A DNA stretch of 64,000 nt from Cyanobacteria bacterium FACHB-63. GTDB lineage: Bacteria; Cyanobacteriota; Cyanobacteriia; Leptolyngbyales; Leptolyngbyaceae. The position numbers and the translations under genes are program-made. Below are positions 35,488 through 45,288 of this stretch, piece after piece. The stretch spans positions 98,204 to 162,203 of the forward strand of contig JACJNX010000042.1 of NCBI GenBank assembly GCA_014695255.1, written 5' to 3'. Each line of letters opens with the position of its first letter. The first letter of the stretch is position 1. The notes beneath the pieces were generated by a model, which did no database searches, had not been told where the DNA came from, and saw nothing but the letters and a program-made list of their open reading frames with translations.

Positions 35488-36178
35488 CTTGAATTTCGTC
35501 AAGCTTCGCTCTCACCGCTTGAATATCTTGCCACATCAACCATTTAGGACTGCCCTTTTCTTTCGATTGATTTCTCAACAGATAAGCAGGGTGAAAGATT
35601 GGCATATAGAAACGATCGTCCTTCTCGATCCACTGCCCCCGCACCTTCGTAATGCCTTGCTTGATGCCGACCAGCGCTTTCATTGCCGTCGCTCCAGTTA
35701 GCAAGATAATCTTTGGATTCACCATGCGAATCTGCTCGGACAGGTATCCTTTACACGCTTCTGCTTCATCGGTCGTCGGAGTGCGGTTTTCAGGTGGACG
35801 GCACTTTACCACGTTGCAGATAAAAACGTGCTCTTCGGTCGTGAGATGCACAGCGGCGAGAATGCGATCGAGCAATTGCCCGGATCGACCCACAAACGGC
35901 ACACCCGTTTCATCCTCAGTTTGTCCAGGGCCTTCGCCCACAATCATGATCGGTGCGTTCAGATTGCCGCGCCCGATCACCGCATGAGTCCGCGAGGCTC
36001 CCAAATCGCAGCGATGACAGCGATTACAATGAGCGCTCATCTGCTCCATTGTTTGATACGTGCCTGTGGGAATTGGAATCTTTGCGCTCGTCGGAATCAA
36101 CTCCGAATCAAAGCCACTCGGAGTCGATGGCTCGGTCGCAGGAGTATCAAACAGGCTGATTTGTTCGTCGTTCACCAT
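35480..36178 (-). CDS. Type 4 (4Fe-4S) uracil-DNA glycosylase
   Basis: A 232-residue family 4 UDG. The cluster cysteines are in CNRCHRCDLG and in the later KCRPPENRTPT with a following C in EACKGYL. The catalytic core shows VGEGPGQTEDETGVPFVGRS and the C-terminal FHPAYLLRN. It removes uracil from deaminated DNA in base excision repair. The N-terminus has EQISLFDTP, which fits the QxxLF sliding-clamp-binding motif, so recruitment to the replication fork is likely. It stands alone. Confidence 0.88.
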   Translation of the reverse strand: MVNDEQISLFDTPATEPSTPSGFDSELIPTSAKIPIPTGTYQTMEQMSAHCNRCHRCDLGASRTHAVIGRGNLNAPIMIVGEGPGQTEDETGVPFVGRSGQLLDRILAAVHLTTEEHVFICNVVKCRPPENRTPTTDEAEACKGYLSEQIRMVNPKIILLTGATAMKALVGIKQGITKVRGQWIEKDDRFYMPIFHPAYLLRNQSKEKGSPKWLMWQDIQAVRAKLDEIQVK

Positions 36179-36342
36179 GAATCCGTCGGCAGAAATTATT
36201 CAGTCTATAAATTCTAGAGGGAATTAGGTCACACTGCGGCAATCCAAAGACGGAAAGAAGCTTAAAGGAATGCGATCGTTTCTGAAACCAGAGAAAGACT
36301 ACGTTAGAGTGATCTCGTGGCGCTCTGTTGGGGAAACCTCCG

Positions 36343-36792
36343 ATGCTGAATACTATTCTCGTTGCGTTGGATGTGACAGCAAATACTCCAATTGCAAAAT
36401 CAGAACTCTCTGATCAGGTGCTAAAAACGCTGCAAGAACTCCATCTCGAAGCCCGATCGAAAGTGGTTTTGGCGCACGTCGTTCCGTCGAATCAATCCGA
36501 GGTGGAAGTCGTTGTCGATCGACCCGCAACCGATGTCGAACATTTTCCCTACAGCCAAATCGAGCAGCAGCTACACGCCTATCAGCGTCGCTTAGACGGC
36601 GAGAGCGCCGTCGAAATCGTCATCGGAGATCCAGCCGAAGAGATTGTCCGTCTTGCGAAGATCCACAATGCAGACTTAATCGTGTTGGGGAGCCGAGGCT
36701 TAACCGGAATGAAACGGATTCTCCTTGGCTCGGTTAGCAGTCAGATTGTTGAAGATGCCCCCTGCTCGGTTTTAGTGGTGAAGCCAAAATAG
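36343..36792 (+). CDS. Universal stress protein family
   Basis: A 149-residue single-domain UspA protein. It starts MLNTILVALDVTANT and carries the ATP-binding signature DLIVLGSRGLTGMKRILLGS followed by SSQIVEDAPCSVLVV. The G-2x-G-9x-G(S/T) pattern is intact, so it should bind ATP. I use the ATG at 36343 rather than a TTG 15 bp upstream. Confidence 0.88.
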   Translation: MLNTILVALDVTANTPIAKSELSDQVLKTLQELHLEARSKVVLAHVVPSNQSEVEVVVDRPATDVEHFPYSQIEQQLHAYQRRLDGESAVEIVIGDPAEEIVRLAKIHNADLIVLGSRGLTGMKRILLGSVSSQIVEDAPCSVLVVKPK

Positions 36793-36842
36793 ACGCGCTT
36801 CGGTCTAGGGGGCGATCCAGAGTTCACATCGACGTGAACTCT
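36790..36842. terminator. Double hairpin between convergent genes
   Basis: TAGAC/GTCTA (36790-36794, 36803-36807) is followed by a stronger stem AGAGTTCAC/GTGAACTCT (36819-36827, 36834-36842). They fill the gap between the usp gene and the reductase gene and could terminate either transcript, though T-runs are short. Confidence 0.5.
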
Positions 36843-36857
36843 ACCTGTCAAAGAGCG

Positions 36858-37469
36858 TTAGATCAAAGACGTGACTAAGCGCTGTGCTTCAGTCGCAAGC
36901 ATCGGGCGGTTGTACAACACGCCTCCCGGCTCTTGATGAGTTGCCTGAGTGAGATTGCCAATATTCATCCCGACAAAGCCGCTATCGCTAATCAGTTGAG
37001 CGACGATTGCTTTCGCCTCTGCATCATCCCCACAGTAAAACACTGTATAAGGTTCAGACCGATGCGCTTCATTCGCAAACGTCGCGGTCGGCAGCGTGTT
37101 GTAGGCTTTTACAACTTTTGTATTCGGCAGTTTTGCTGCGAGTTCTAGACCGGAACTGGCATCCGGTACTCGATGAAGCTTGCCGTTCTCGCGCTCATAA
37201 GGATTAGTAGCATCGATCAAAATCTTGCCATCGAGCGATCCAGCCGCCGCGATCGCTTCGTCGATCGTTGTGTAATAACACGCCAGCAAAATCACATCCG
37301 CAAACTTCGCCGCTTCTGCCACGGTTCCCGCCTGTGTGTTCTCTCCAGTAATCAAATTCGATAGCTTTTCTGGATTGCGAGAACTGAAGAAAACTTCGTG
37401 TCCCGCTTTTGCCCAGAGAGTGCCGATCGTGCCGCCGATTCCCCCCGCCCCAATCACGCCAATCTTCAT
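36858..37469 (-). CDS. NADPH-dependent F420 reductase-like oxidoreductase
   Basis: A 203-residue protein with an N-terminal dinucleotide-binding fold, KIGVIGAGGIGGTIGTLWAK, and HEVFFSSRNPEKL, where Ser-Arg favours NADPH. Later motifs are LIDATNPYERENGK and VVKAYNTLP. Members of this group act on F420 or on quinones and ferric compounds; the true substrate cannot be told. It follows fabG by 13 bp on the same strand, so the two are likely co-transcribed. Confidence 0.78.
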   Translation of the reverse strand: MKIGVIGAGGIGGTIGTLWAKAGHEVFFSSRNPEKLSNLITGENTQAGTVAEAAKFADVILLACYYTTIDEAIAAAGSLDGKILIDATNPYERENGKLHRVPDASSGLELAAKLPNTKVVKAYNTLPTATFANEAHRSEPYTVFYCGDDAEAKAIVAQLISDSGFVGMNIGNLTQATHQEPGGVLYNRPMLATEAQRLVTSLI

Positions 37470-37482
37470 CTTCGTTGCTCCA

Positions 37483-38262
<780 letters not shown>

Positions 38263-38454
38263 TCATATCGGGATCAGGCAGACGCAGATCAGGCAAATCC
38301 AGGTTTTACGGCGGCGCTTGCTTGATCATTTCTTGAAAAGATGATTAACTCAAACCACTTGAGGTTATTTTTTTTCCTAAATGGGGGGTAGGATGGCTTC
38401 TAGCGCGATCGCTTTTAGATCCGGATCGCATTTTTTGCAGTTTTACACCCACTT

Positions 38455-40305
38455 ATGACCAGAGATCGCGGCATTCCCAATCGTCGGAACCCTGAACCGT
38501 CACGTCGATCGAGCAATCGCACTCCGGAGAAACAACCGACTGAAACGGTTAAAGAACCTCTTCGCAGTGAGGGAAAGCTAGATCGAATGGCGCTCGTCGA
38601 TCGATTTCACAAAGCCAGAAAATGGCTACTGAATGACTGGAGAGCCATGATTGCTCTGGGTCTTGTAGTGACCGGAGGCACCACTGCTTTATCGCTTGCG
38701 TTTTTATTCAAGCTTCCTGCTGTTCCGAATTGTCCGTCGATTTTTTGGCCCCTCGCTTCTGCGTCTCTGCGTTTGCACTGTGCTGAAATCGCCGCAAACA
38801 AGCGCACCACCCCAGATTTGTTAGAAGCGATCGAGCTTGTCAAAAGCCTATCGCCCGATCATCCGCTCTACAACGAAGCCAAGCGCTTAATCGAACTGTG
38901 GGCACAAGAAATCTTGAATTTAGGCGAAGAAGCATTTCAAGCCGGAAGATTAGACGAAGCCATTGGTACCGCGAGAAGAGTTCCAAGAATTGGCAGTGCT
39001 TACCAGCAAGTTGAAGACAAAATCAAGCGCTGGGAGCAGATCTGGACTTCAGCCGAAACGCTTTACCGCAGAGCAGAAGACGCGCTACGGAAACAGAGAG
39101 TGCAGATTGCATTGACCGAAGCAGGGCGATTGTTGTCGATCGATAACACCTTCTGGCAAACCACCAAATACCAAGAACTCAGCAGTAAAATCACAGCCAC
39201 CCGCGAAGACATTACCAAAATTGGCAAAGCGAAGAATCTAGTCGAATCCGGTGGAGTCAAGAATTTCCTAGAGGCGATTAAACTCTTAACCAGTGTCGGC
39301 AACCAGAGTTACGTTTACCAAGTCGCCCAAGAAGCGATCGGTGAAACCAGTCAAAAGATGCTGGATTTTGCAGAAGCGGCACTCGATCGCAAAGACTTGA
39401 CGACTGCACTTGATGTGATTAGACAAATTCCAACCAGTGCGAATTTGCAGAAAGAAGTCGAAGATTTTGAAACGTTAGCCAGTGCAGTCAGCAGAGTTTG
39501 GAGTGGTGCGCCGGAAGATTACGATGCGGCGATCGCTCAAGCTCAGAAAGTTGGTTCCGATCGCCCTTTATTCAGTAGAGCGCAGAGGTTGATTGCTCGC
39601 TGGCAAGCTGAAAAGGTGGATATCGCCCAACTAAATCGCGCTCGTCAATTGGCACAATCTGCCCGACCGGAAGATCTGCAAGCCGCGATCGCAACTGCAT
39701 CTCAAATTCCCAGTTCTAATCCCAAAGCCAAAGAAGCACGGCAACTCATTGACCAAATCACCGCTGAATTTCAGAGCAGTGAAGACCGTCCCCTAATCGA
39801 TCAAGCCGAACAAATCGCCGACCGTGGCGATGCGAGTTCTTTGCAGCGAGCGATCGACCTGCTGAGCCGGATTTCGTCGCGTCGCGCTCTGGGGCAAGAA
39901 GCCGCAACCAAACGGCAACAATACGCCCGTCAGCTTCAATCGATTCGCGACCAAGAACGGGCAGCAAATCAACCTGATCCGCTAGTGCAAGATCGAATTC
40001 AAGGCAATGCCTTAGCTGAGCAAACGCTACAAGAAGCAAGAACGATTGCAAATGGCGGAACCGTCGATGCGATCGCAGATGCGATTCGCAAAGCCGATAG
40101 CGTGGCATTGTCTAGTCCGATGCGTGAAGAGGCTCGATCGCTGATCGATCAATGGAGTCAGCAGCTTTTACAAACCGCAATGTCGCAAGCCAGCGCTGAT
40201 CCAGGAGGCGCGATTGCGATCGCTCAGAAAATTCCGCTTGGAACTAGCGCTCATGAGCAAGCACAATCGCTGATTCCACTGTGGCAACAGAATCTAAGAC
40301 GTTAA
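38455..40305 (+). CDS. Repeat-rich cyanobacterial membrane protein, unknown
   Basis: A 616-residue protein. A basic N-terminus leads to one membrane helix (about 62-86), after which the chain is long, alpha-helical and repetitive. Recurrent segments of the type AIxxAxKIPxxSPxxxxAxxLIxxW occur about every 40-60 residues (for example AIAQAQKVGSDRPLFSRAQR and AIAIAQKIPLGTSAHEQAQS). Similar proteins are often loosely annotated as chromosome segregation ATPases, but no ATPase motif is present. An extracytoplasmic TPR-like scaffold is the likeliest form. Its 3' end overlaps crtD by 12 bp. Confidence 0.65.
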   Translation: MTRDRGIPNRRNPEPSRRSSNRTPEKQPTETVKEPLRSEGKLDRMALVDRFHKARKWLLNDWRAMIALGLVVTGGTTALSLAFLFKLPAVPNCPSIFWPLASASLRLHCAEIAANKRTTPDLLEAIELVKSLSPDHPLYNEAKRLIELWAQEILNLGEEAFQAGRLDEAIGTARRVPRIGSAYQQVEDKIKRWEQIWTSAETLYRRAEDALRKQRVQIALTEAGRLLSIDNTFWQTTKYQELSSKITATREDITKIGKAKNLVESGGVKNFLEAIKLLTSVGNQSYVYQVAQEAIGETSQKMLDFAEAALDRKDLTTALDVIRQIPTSANLQKEVEDFETLASAVSRVWSGAPEDYDAAIAQAQKVGSDRPLFSRAQRLIARWQAEKVDIAQLNRARQLAQSARPEDLQAAIATASQIPSSNPKAKEARQLIDQITAEFQSSEDRPLIDQAEQIADRGDASSLQRAIDLLSRISSRRALGQEAATKRQQYARQLQSIRDQERAANQPDPLVQDRIQGNALAEQTLQEARTIANGGTVDAIADAIRKADSVALSSPMREEARSLIDQWSQQLLQTAMSQASADPGGAIAIAQKIPLGTSAHEQAQSLIPLWQQNLRR

Positions 40306-41799
40306 CGCTTCGATCTGACGCACGACGGTTAATGCAGAATAGCTCACGCCTGCGGTGCCTTCTCCGGGGTGGGTTGAATCGCCAACGAGCCAGAGACTCT
40401 GAATCGGAGTTCGATTCGCAAATCCAAACGGGCCAAAGGTCGGAATGCGTTGCCCGATACCCCCGACGATGCCTTCAGTTCGGGCTGTAAATCGCTCAAA
40501 AGTTTGAGGAGTTGCTGCTTCTTGATACACGATCGTTTCCGGAGTCAGCGTGAAATAGCGTCCGAGCTTCTCGATCGCCTCTGCCGCATATCGCTGCTTC
40601 ATGCCTTCGTAATCCCCGCTATTTTTCCAAGCTCCCGTATCGGTAAACGATGACGCAACGATCGTCGCTTTCCCGCTTGGGGCACGTCCATCTCCTTCAT
40701 GGCTGACCGACACAAACAGCGAATTATTCTCGCCGATCGCTCCGTCGTAATCGTAGAGAAACTGCAAATGTGGGGGGCAATCTGCGGGAATGGCAGCGCG
40801 ATCGACTCCTAAATAAATCACAAACGCACCAGAGGAAGGCGGCAGTTTATCGACGCGACGCTGATATCCTTCGGGTGCAGCTTCTCCTAGCAATTCGACT
40901 AAATTCTGCACCGTGACATTGGCAACCACATGCTCGGCAGGTTCAACCCAAGTTTCACCTGTTTTTTGGTTGCGGATAGTGACTCCGGTTGTGCGTCCGG
41001 ATTCAGCATGAATCTGCTCAACCGTGTGACGCATCAAAAGCTTTCCGTGATCGCGTTTGAACGCTTCAACCAGACGATCGCTCAAAACCTGCATACTGCC
41101 TTGCAGATGAAATAATCCCTGTGGCGCTTGAGACACGCTTAATGCAGTCGCCGCATACAAAAGTGCAGTTTCATCAGCATCGACTTGCGAATACAGCTTC
41201 AGTTGCAGGTCGAGAAAGGTATGGAGACGGTGATCGTTCCTCAGCCCAAACGATCGCAATGCATCACCCACGGTTGAAAACGCATGAGGCAGCGTCAGCA
41301 GCGTATCGGGGCGAACTGCCTTCGTCAATTGCCACAAGTCCCAAATATTTCGCGGCGGCAGCACCGGATCACGCGACTGAAACGCCCAACTGTAGCGGAA
41401 TAAGTCCTTCAGCAATTGCCAGAACGGTTCACTTCCGGGAAATTGGCGATTGCGCTCGGCTTTCCACTGCTCTGGATCGCGCCACACTCGAATCGGCTCG
41501 GTTTCACCGGGAAGAAAGACTGCACAGGCAGGGTCGCAATAGGTTGCGGCGGGAGGCTCGATCGCGAGTTCTGTAAAAATCCGATGGTGAATTCCACCCG
41601 GTTCTAAGCCTGCAACCTGAGTCGCACCGACATCAAAGGTAAAGCCTTGTCGTTTAAATGTTGAAGCGCAGCCACCAGGAACAAGTGCCTGATCCAAGGC
41701 GAGAACTTCATATCCGCGATGAGCAAGCAGCGCTGCTGCCGTTAATCCACCGATTCCCGCACCCACGACGACGACTTTTCGGGAAGAGTTGCTCTGCAT
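40294..41799 (-). CDS. crtD: CrtD-type carotenoid desaturase (C-3',4' desaturase)
   Basis: A 501-residue FAD-dependent carotenoid oxidoreductase. The N-terminal Rossmann motif is VVVGAGIGGLTAAALLAHRG, followed by VPGGCASTFKRQGFTFDVGA. The C-terminal FAD motif is LWLVGDSTHPGEGTAGVSYS. The segment after the first motif (ACAVFLPGETEPI) fits the CrtD group that desaturates the hydroxylated end of myxol glycosides. The carotene isomerase CrtH is the nearest alternative. It lies alone on the minus strand. Confidence 0.75.
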   Translation of the reverse strand: MQSNSSRKVVVVGAGIGGLTAAALLAHRGYEVLALDQALVPGGCASTFKRQGFTFDVGATQVAGLEPGGIHHRIFTELAIEPPAATYCDPACAVFLPGETEPIRVWRDPEQWKAERNRQFPGSEPFWQLLKDLFRYSWAFQSRDPVLPPRNIWDLWQLTKAVRPDTLLTLPHAFSTVGDALRSFGLRNDHRLHTFLDLQLKLYSQVDADETALLYAATALSVSQAPQGLFHLQGSMQVLSDRLVEAFKRDHGKLLMRHTVEQIHAESGRTTGVTIRNQKTGETWVEPAEHVVANVTVQNLVELLGEAAPEGYQRRVDKLPPSSGAFVIYLGVDRAAIPADCPPHLQFLYDYDGAIGENNSLFVSVSHEGDGRAPSGKATIVASSFTDTGAWKNSGDYEGMKQRYAAEAIEKLGRYFTLTPETIVYQEAATPQTFERFTARTEGIVGGIGQRIPTFGPFGFANRTPIQSLWLVGDSTHPGEGTAGVSYSALTVVRQIEALTS

Positions 41800-41954
41800 T
41801 GCTTAACATTTTTTAACACCTTGTCTTTATTGTAATGAATTGCAGAACCAAGCGAATAAGCCGAAAGACGCGACTTTAGGAGAATTCGGAAAGTTGTGAG
41901 GGTGTATTACTCCTCGGCAAACACTAAGATAGGTAAAGAACGCCACAAATCGCC

Positions 41955-43229
41955 ATGACTTCAACCCTCACTCGATCGCCCAAACTTAACGCTCCGACCA
42001 TTCATCGCCTCGCCAACGGCTTAACGATTATTGCTGAGCAGATTCCCGTTGATGCTGTGAATCTGAATGTTTGGTTAGATGTCGGATCAGCCGTCGAGTC
42101 AGATGCGATTAATGGCATGGCTCACTTTCTGGAACACATGGTATTTAAGGGCACTGATCGGCTGCGGAGCGGTGAATTTGAGCAGCAAATCGAACAGCGC
42201 GGAGCCGTCACCAATGCTGCAACCAGCCAAGATTACACGCACTACTACATCACAACTGCGCCCCAGGATTTTGCAACGCTCGCACCGCTACAAATGGACG
42301 TAGTGCTTAATGCTCAAATTCCAGAAGATGGCTTTGAGCGGGAACGGTTTGTCGTGCTAGAAGAAATCCGGCGATCGCAAGATAATCCGCGCCGTCGCAC
42401 CTATCAATACATGTCTGAGATGGCATTCACATCGATGCCGTATCGGAGGCAGGTTTTAGGTCCTGCTTCAGTGATTGAAACGCTCAGCGCTCAACAAATG
42501 CGCGAGTTTCACGCCGAATGGTATCACCCGCGATCGATGACTGCCGTGGCAGTTGGAAACTTACCCGTGGATCAATTAATTCGCATCGTCGAAGAGAGCG
42601 TGTCTAAACCAAAGCGCAACGACGTGCCGCGAAGCTCACAACTCACTGCAGAACAGCCCTTCACCGAAATTATTCGACAAGAGCATCTTGATTCCAGTTT
42701 GACGCAGGCAAGATTGATGATGCTGTGGCGCGTTCCGGGACTCGTCGATCTCAAGCAGACTTATGCGCTTGATGGCTTGGCAAGCATTCTCGGACACGGA
42801 CGCACAGCCCGATTGGTCAAAGATTTGCGAGAAACACGCGGTTTGGTGTCGAGTGTTTCTGCAAGCAATATGACCTATCGACATCAAGGGATCTTTTGTA
42901 TCTCGGCTCAGCTCCCTGCTGAAAATATTGATGCAGTCGAAGCCGCGATCGCGTCACACCTTGAAGCGCTGCAATCTGAATGGATTGAACAATCGGAACT
43001 CGATCGCGTTCGGACTCAGGTGGCAAATCATTTCACGTTTGGCAATGAAACACCCAGCGATCGTTCCGGTCTGTACGGCTATTATCAAACTCTAGTCGGT
43101 GATTTGGAGCCAGCATTTAACTATCCGGCTTACATCCAATCGCTCTCTGTTGCGGATTTGCAAACCGCAGCGCAAACCTATTTGCCGACTCAGGCTTATG
43201 GCTGTGTGGTGGTGAAGCCAGGACAATAA
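41955..43229 (+). CDS. M16-family zinc peptidase (processing protease)
   Basis: A 424-residue pitrilysin-type protease. The inverted zinc motif is MAHFLEHMVFKGT (HxxEH) with the second Glu about 70 residues later in FVVLEEIRRSQDNP. It contains both M16 and M16_C domains, like the beta subunit of mitochondrial processing peptidase. There is no signal peptide. The next gene starts 3 bp after the stop, so the two form an operon. Confidence 0.9.
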   Translation: MTSTLTRSPKLNAPTIHRLANGLTIIAEQIPVDAVNLNVWLDVGSAVESDAINGMAHFLEHMVFKGTDRLRSGEFEQQIEQRGAVTNAATSQDYTHYYITTAPQDFATLAPLQMDVVLNAQIPEDGFERERFVVLEEIRRSQDNPRRRTYQYMSEMAFTSMPYRRQVLGPASVIETLSAQQMREFHAEWYHPRSMTAVAVGNLPVDQLIRIVEESVSKPKRNDVPRSSQLTAEQPFTEIIRQEHLDSSLTQARLMMLWRVPGLVDLKQTYALDGLASILGHGRTARLVKDLRETRGLVSSVSASNMTYRHQGIFCISAQLPAENIDAVEAAIASHLEALQSEWIEQSELDRVRTQVANHFTFGNETPSDRSGLYGYYQTLVGDLEPAFNYPAYIQSLSVADLQTAAQTYLPTQAYGCVVVKPGQ

Positions 43230-43232
43230 GCC

Positions 43233-44096
43233 ATGTGGACGCAGATTGATGCTCAGATTAGCGAAGCACTGGGACAAACGTTTGAAAGCCGCGATCGTCG
43301 ATCGGTGAGCGGTGGCTGTATCAATCAGGGCTATCAGGTGAGCAATGGTGAGCTTACGTTCTTCGTCAAGCTAAATCAAGCCAATCAGCAAGCGATGTTT
43401 GAAGCAGAAGCGCTCGGATTGCAGCAGATGGCAGCAGCACAAGCGATCCGAGTGCCAACACCAATCTGCGTTGGAATGGCGGGAAGTTCAGCTTATATCG
43501 TTTTAGAGTGGCTGGAACTCGGTCGCGGGAATGCTCAATCTTGGGCAGAAATGGGACGCAATCTAGCGCGACTTCATCAGTATCAAAAATCAACGGCGTT
43601 TGGATGGGAGCGTGATAATACGATCGGCTCCACTCCTCAACTCAATCCCTGGACATCGAATTGGGCAGAATTCTTTACCGAGTATCGTATCGGTTATCAA
43701 CTTAAATTAGCGGCACAAAACGGCGGACGGTTTCGCAAAGGAGCGCGACTTCTAGAACAAATTCCAGAACTGCTCGCGGATCACGATCCGAAACCGTCGA
43801 TCGTGCATGGTGATTTGTGGGGAGGAAATGCAGCCGTGATGCAATCCGGGGAGCCTGTAATTTTTGATCCCGCAGCATATTGGGGCGATCGAGAAGTCGA
43901 TCTGGCAATGACTGAGTTGTTTGGCGGCTTCCCGGCGGAGTTTTACCAAGGATACGAAGAGATTTGCCCCATTGATGCAGGGTACAAACGGCGAAAAACG
44001 CTCTACAACCTATATCACGTCTTGAATCACTTCAATCTGTTTGGTGGAGGCTACGCCTCTCAAGCCGATCGTATGATCGATCAGCTCGTTCTTTAG
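43233..44096 (+). CDS. Fructosamine kinase family protein
   Basis: A 287-residue fructosamine/ketosamine-3-kinase. It has a glycine-rich GGCINQGYQV loop, a Lys in FFVKLNQ, and the catalytic HGDLWGGN with the metal-binding DPAAYWGDREVDLAM. These enzymes phosphorylate glycated lysines, which then break down spontaneously, so they reverse protein glycation. It is linked to the M16 peptidase gene, with 3 bp between them. Confidence 0.88.
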   Translation: MWTQIDAQISEALGQTFESRDRRSVSGGCINQGYQVSNGELTFFVKLNQANQQAMFEAEALGLQQMAAAQAIRVPTPICVGMAGSSAYIVLEWLELGRGNAQSWAEMGRNLARLHQYQKSTAFGWERDNTIGSTPQLNPWTSNWAEFFTEYRIGYQLKLAAQNGGRFRKGARLLEQIPELLADHDPKPSIVHGDLWGGNAAVMQSGEPVIFDPAAYWGDREVDLAMTELFGGFPAEFYQGYEEICPIDAGYKRRKTLYNLYHVLNHFNLFGGGYASQADRMIDQLVL

Positions 44097-44130
44097 AGTT
44101 GTAAGTTGAGCTGTAAGTTTTAACTTCGAC

Positions 44131-44946
44131 CTATTTCGCTTTCGGCTGCTGTAATGCTTTAGACGGAATAAAAATTGTTTCTCCTTTCTCGTTGGTTTGC
44201 TCTATTGCGCCCAGTTTCAGGAGTTCGCGTCTTGCTCGATCGCGGGTGAGTTGATCGCCACCAGCAGTCGCATCCTGATGCACTAACAGCCAAGCTTGGA
44301 ACCGAACCCAGCGAACTTCAGGATTGGTTCTTAAAAAATTAGCCGTTTGCTGAAAATCGGGTGCGAACTGCTTGTATTCCTCAGTCTCAGCCGCCCATTT
44401 TGCTGTCATATCGAACGATCGAGCCGCTCCCGGTAGATCTCCGAGCAAAAGAATCTGATCCATTCCCCTCCAGCGCCAGAGCGTGAATGCTCTTGGGTGC
44501 ATCTGAGGTGAAAGCGTATCAATGCCTCGCTGCATCAACTTCAGCGCTAATTCTGGTTTACCCATTTGATGGGATACCGTTCCTGACAGAAATAGATAGC
44601 TCTCGACGAAGCGAGGATCGCGACGAGTGATAATGTCAAAATACTCTGGGCTTAGCGAAAATCCAGTCGCCTGCCGTGCGGGAACATCACCGTAATACTG
44701 AATGAAGTTGAGAAACGTCCAGTCCGCGATTAGATTATCAAAGCCAAAACTCGGTGTTTTGCTTAGCAGACTCAGCCGAGATCGCTCTTGTTGCTCTGCC
44801 TGCTGGGGTGTCAGCAGCGAAATCGAAGGCTGTTTCAGCCGATCGACCTGAATTGCGACGATTCCCGCGATCGCCACCCCTGCGAGCGCACAGTGACGAA
44901 TCACGCTTGCCCCACCCCTCCAAATTCGTCTAGCGCTTAAGATCAC
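44131..44946 (-). CDS. Conserved-type TPR-like membrane-anchored protein, unknown
   Basis: A 271-residue protein with one N-terminal membrane helix (CALAGVAIAGIVAIQVDRL, about 19-38) and a helical C-terminal domain with TPR-like pairs (RFVESYLFLSGTVSHQMGKP, ALKLMQRGIDTLSP). It starts at a GTG at 44946. Similar proteins are annotated only as hypothetical in cyanobacteria. It is divergent from the C-terminal processing protease. Confidence 0.6.
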   Translation of the reverse strand: MILSARRIWRGGASVIRHCALAGVAIAGIVAIQVDRLKQPSISLLTPQQAEQQERSRLSLLSKTPSFGFDNLIADWTFLNFIQYYGDVPARQATGFSLSPEYFDIITRRDPRFVESYLFLSGTVSHQMGKPELALKLMQRGIDTLSPQMHPRAFTLWRWRGMDQILLLGDLPGAARSFDMTAKWAAETEEYKQFAPDFQQTANFLRTNPEVRWVRFQAWLLVHQDATAGGDQLTRDRARRELLKLGAIEQTNEKGETIFIPSKALQQPKAK

Positions 44947-45288
44947 AGAAACCTCTTTAGGAAAGCTTAATAGAATTCAGCTCAGAACTGTAGAACAATT
45001 TACCCAAATTCCGTTAGATTGTCATAATAGTTGCATTCACCCTACGGAAATTCGATCATATTAATCAGTACCGCTAGTCCTCAATCGGTAGCCACCTGAT
45101 CAACTGTCTTAGCATTGTCCTGATTTCTGGAATTTCACTGTGTAGTCTGTATCTATCCTTTTAACTTCCGGTATTTTCCGACTCTTTGGCATCCTTACGT
45201 TTTGGCTTTTTCAAATTAAATTCATTTGTGTCGCCCTGTTCGCAGGTGTGATTTTGATTTCAAGCTGTCCACTTCTCCTCTACACTCA
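44947..45288. promoter_or_regulatory. Divergent intergenic region, 342 bp
   Basis: The gap separates a minus-strand unknown gene and the protease gene. It is AT-rich with no recognised operator, RNA gene or repeat. It should contain both promoters. Confidence 0.35.

Noticed and set aside
38455..40305. Chromosome segregation ATPase
   Set aside because: No Walker motifs; only helical repeats and a membrane helix.
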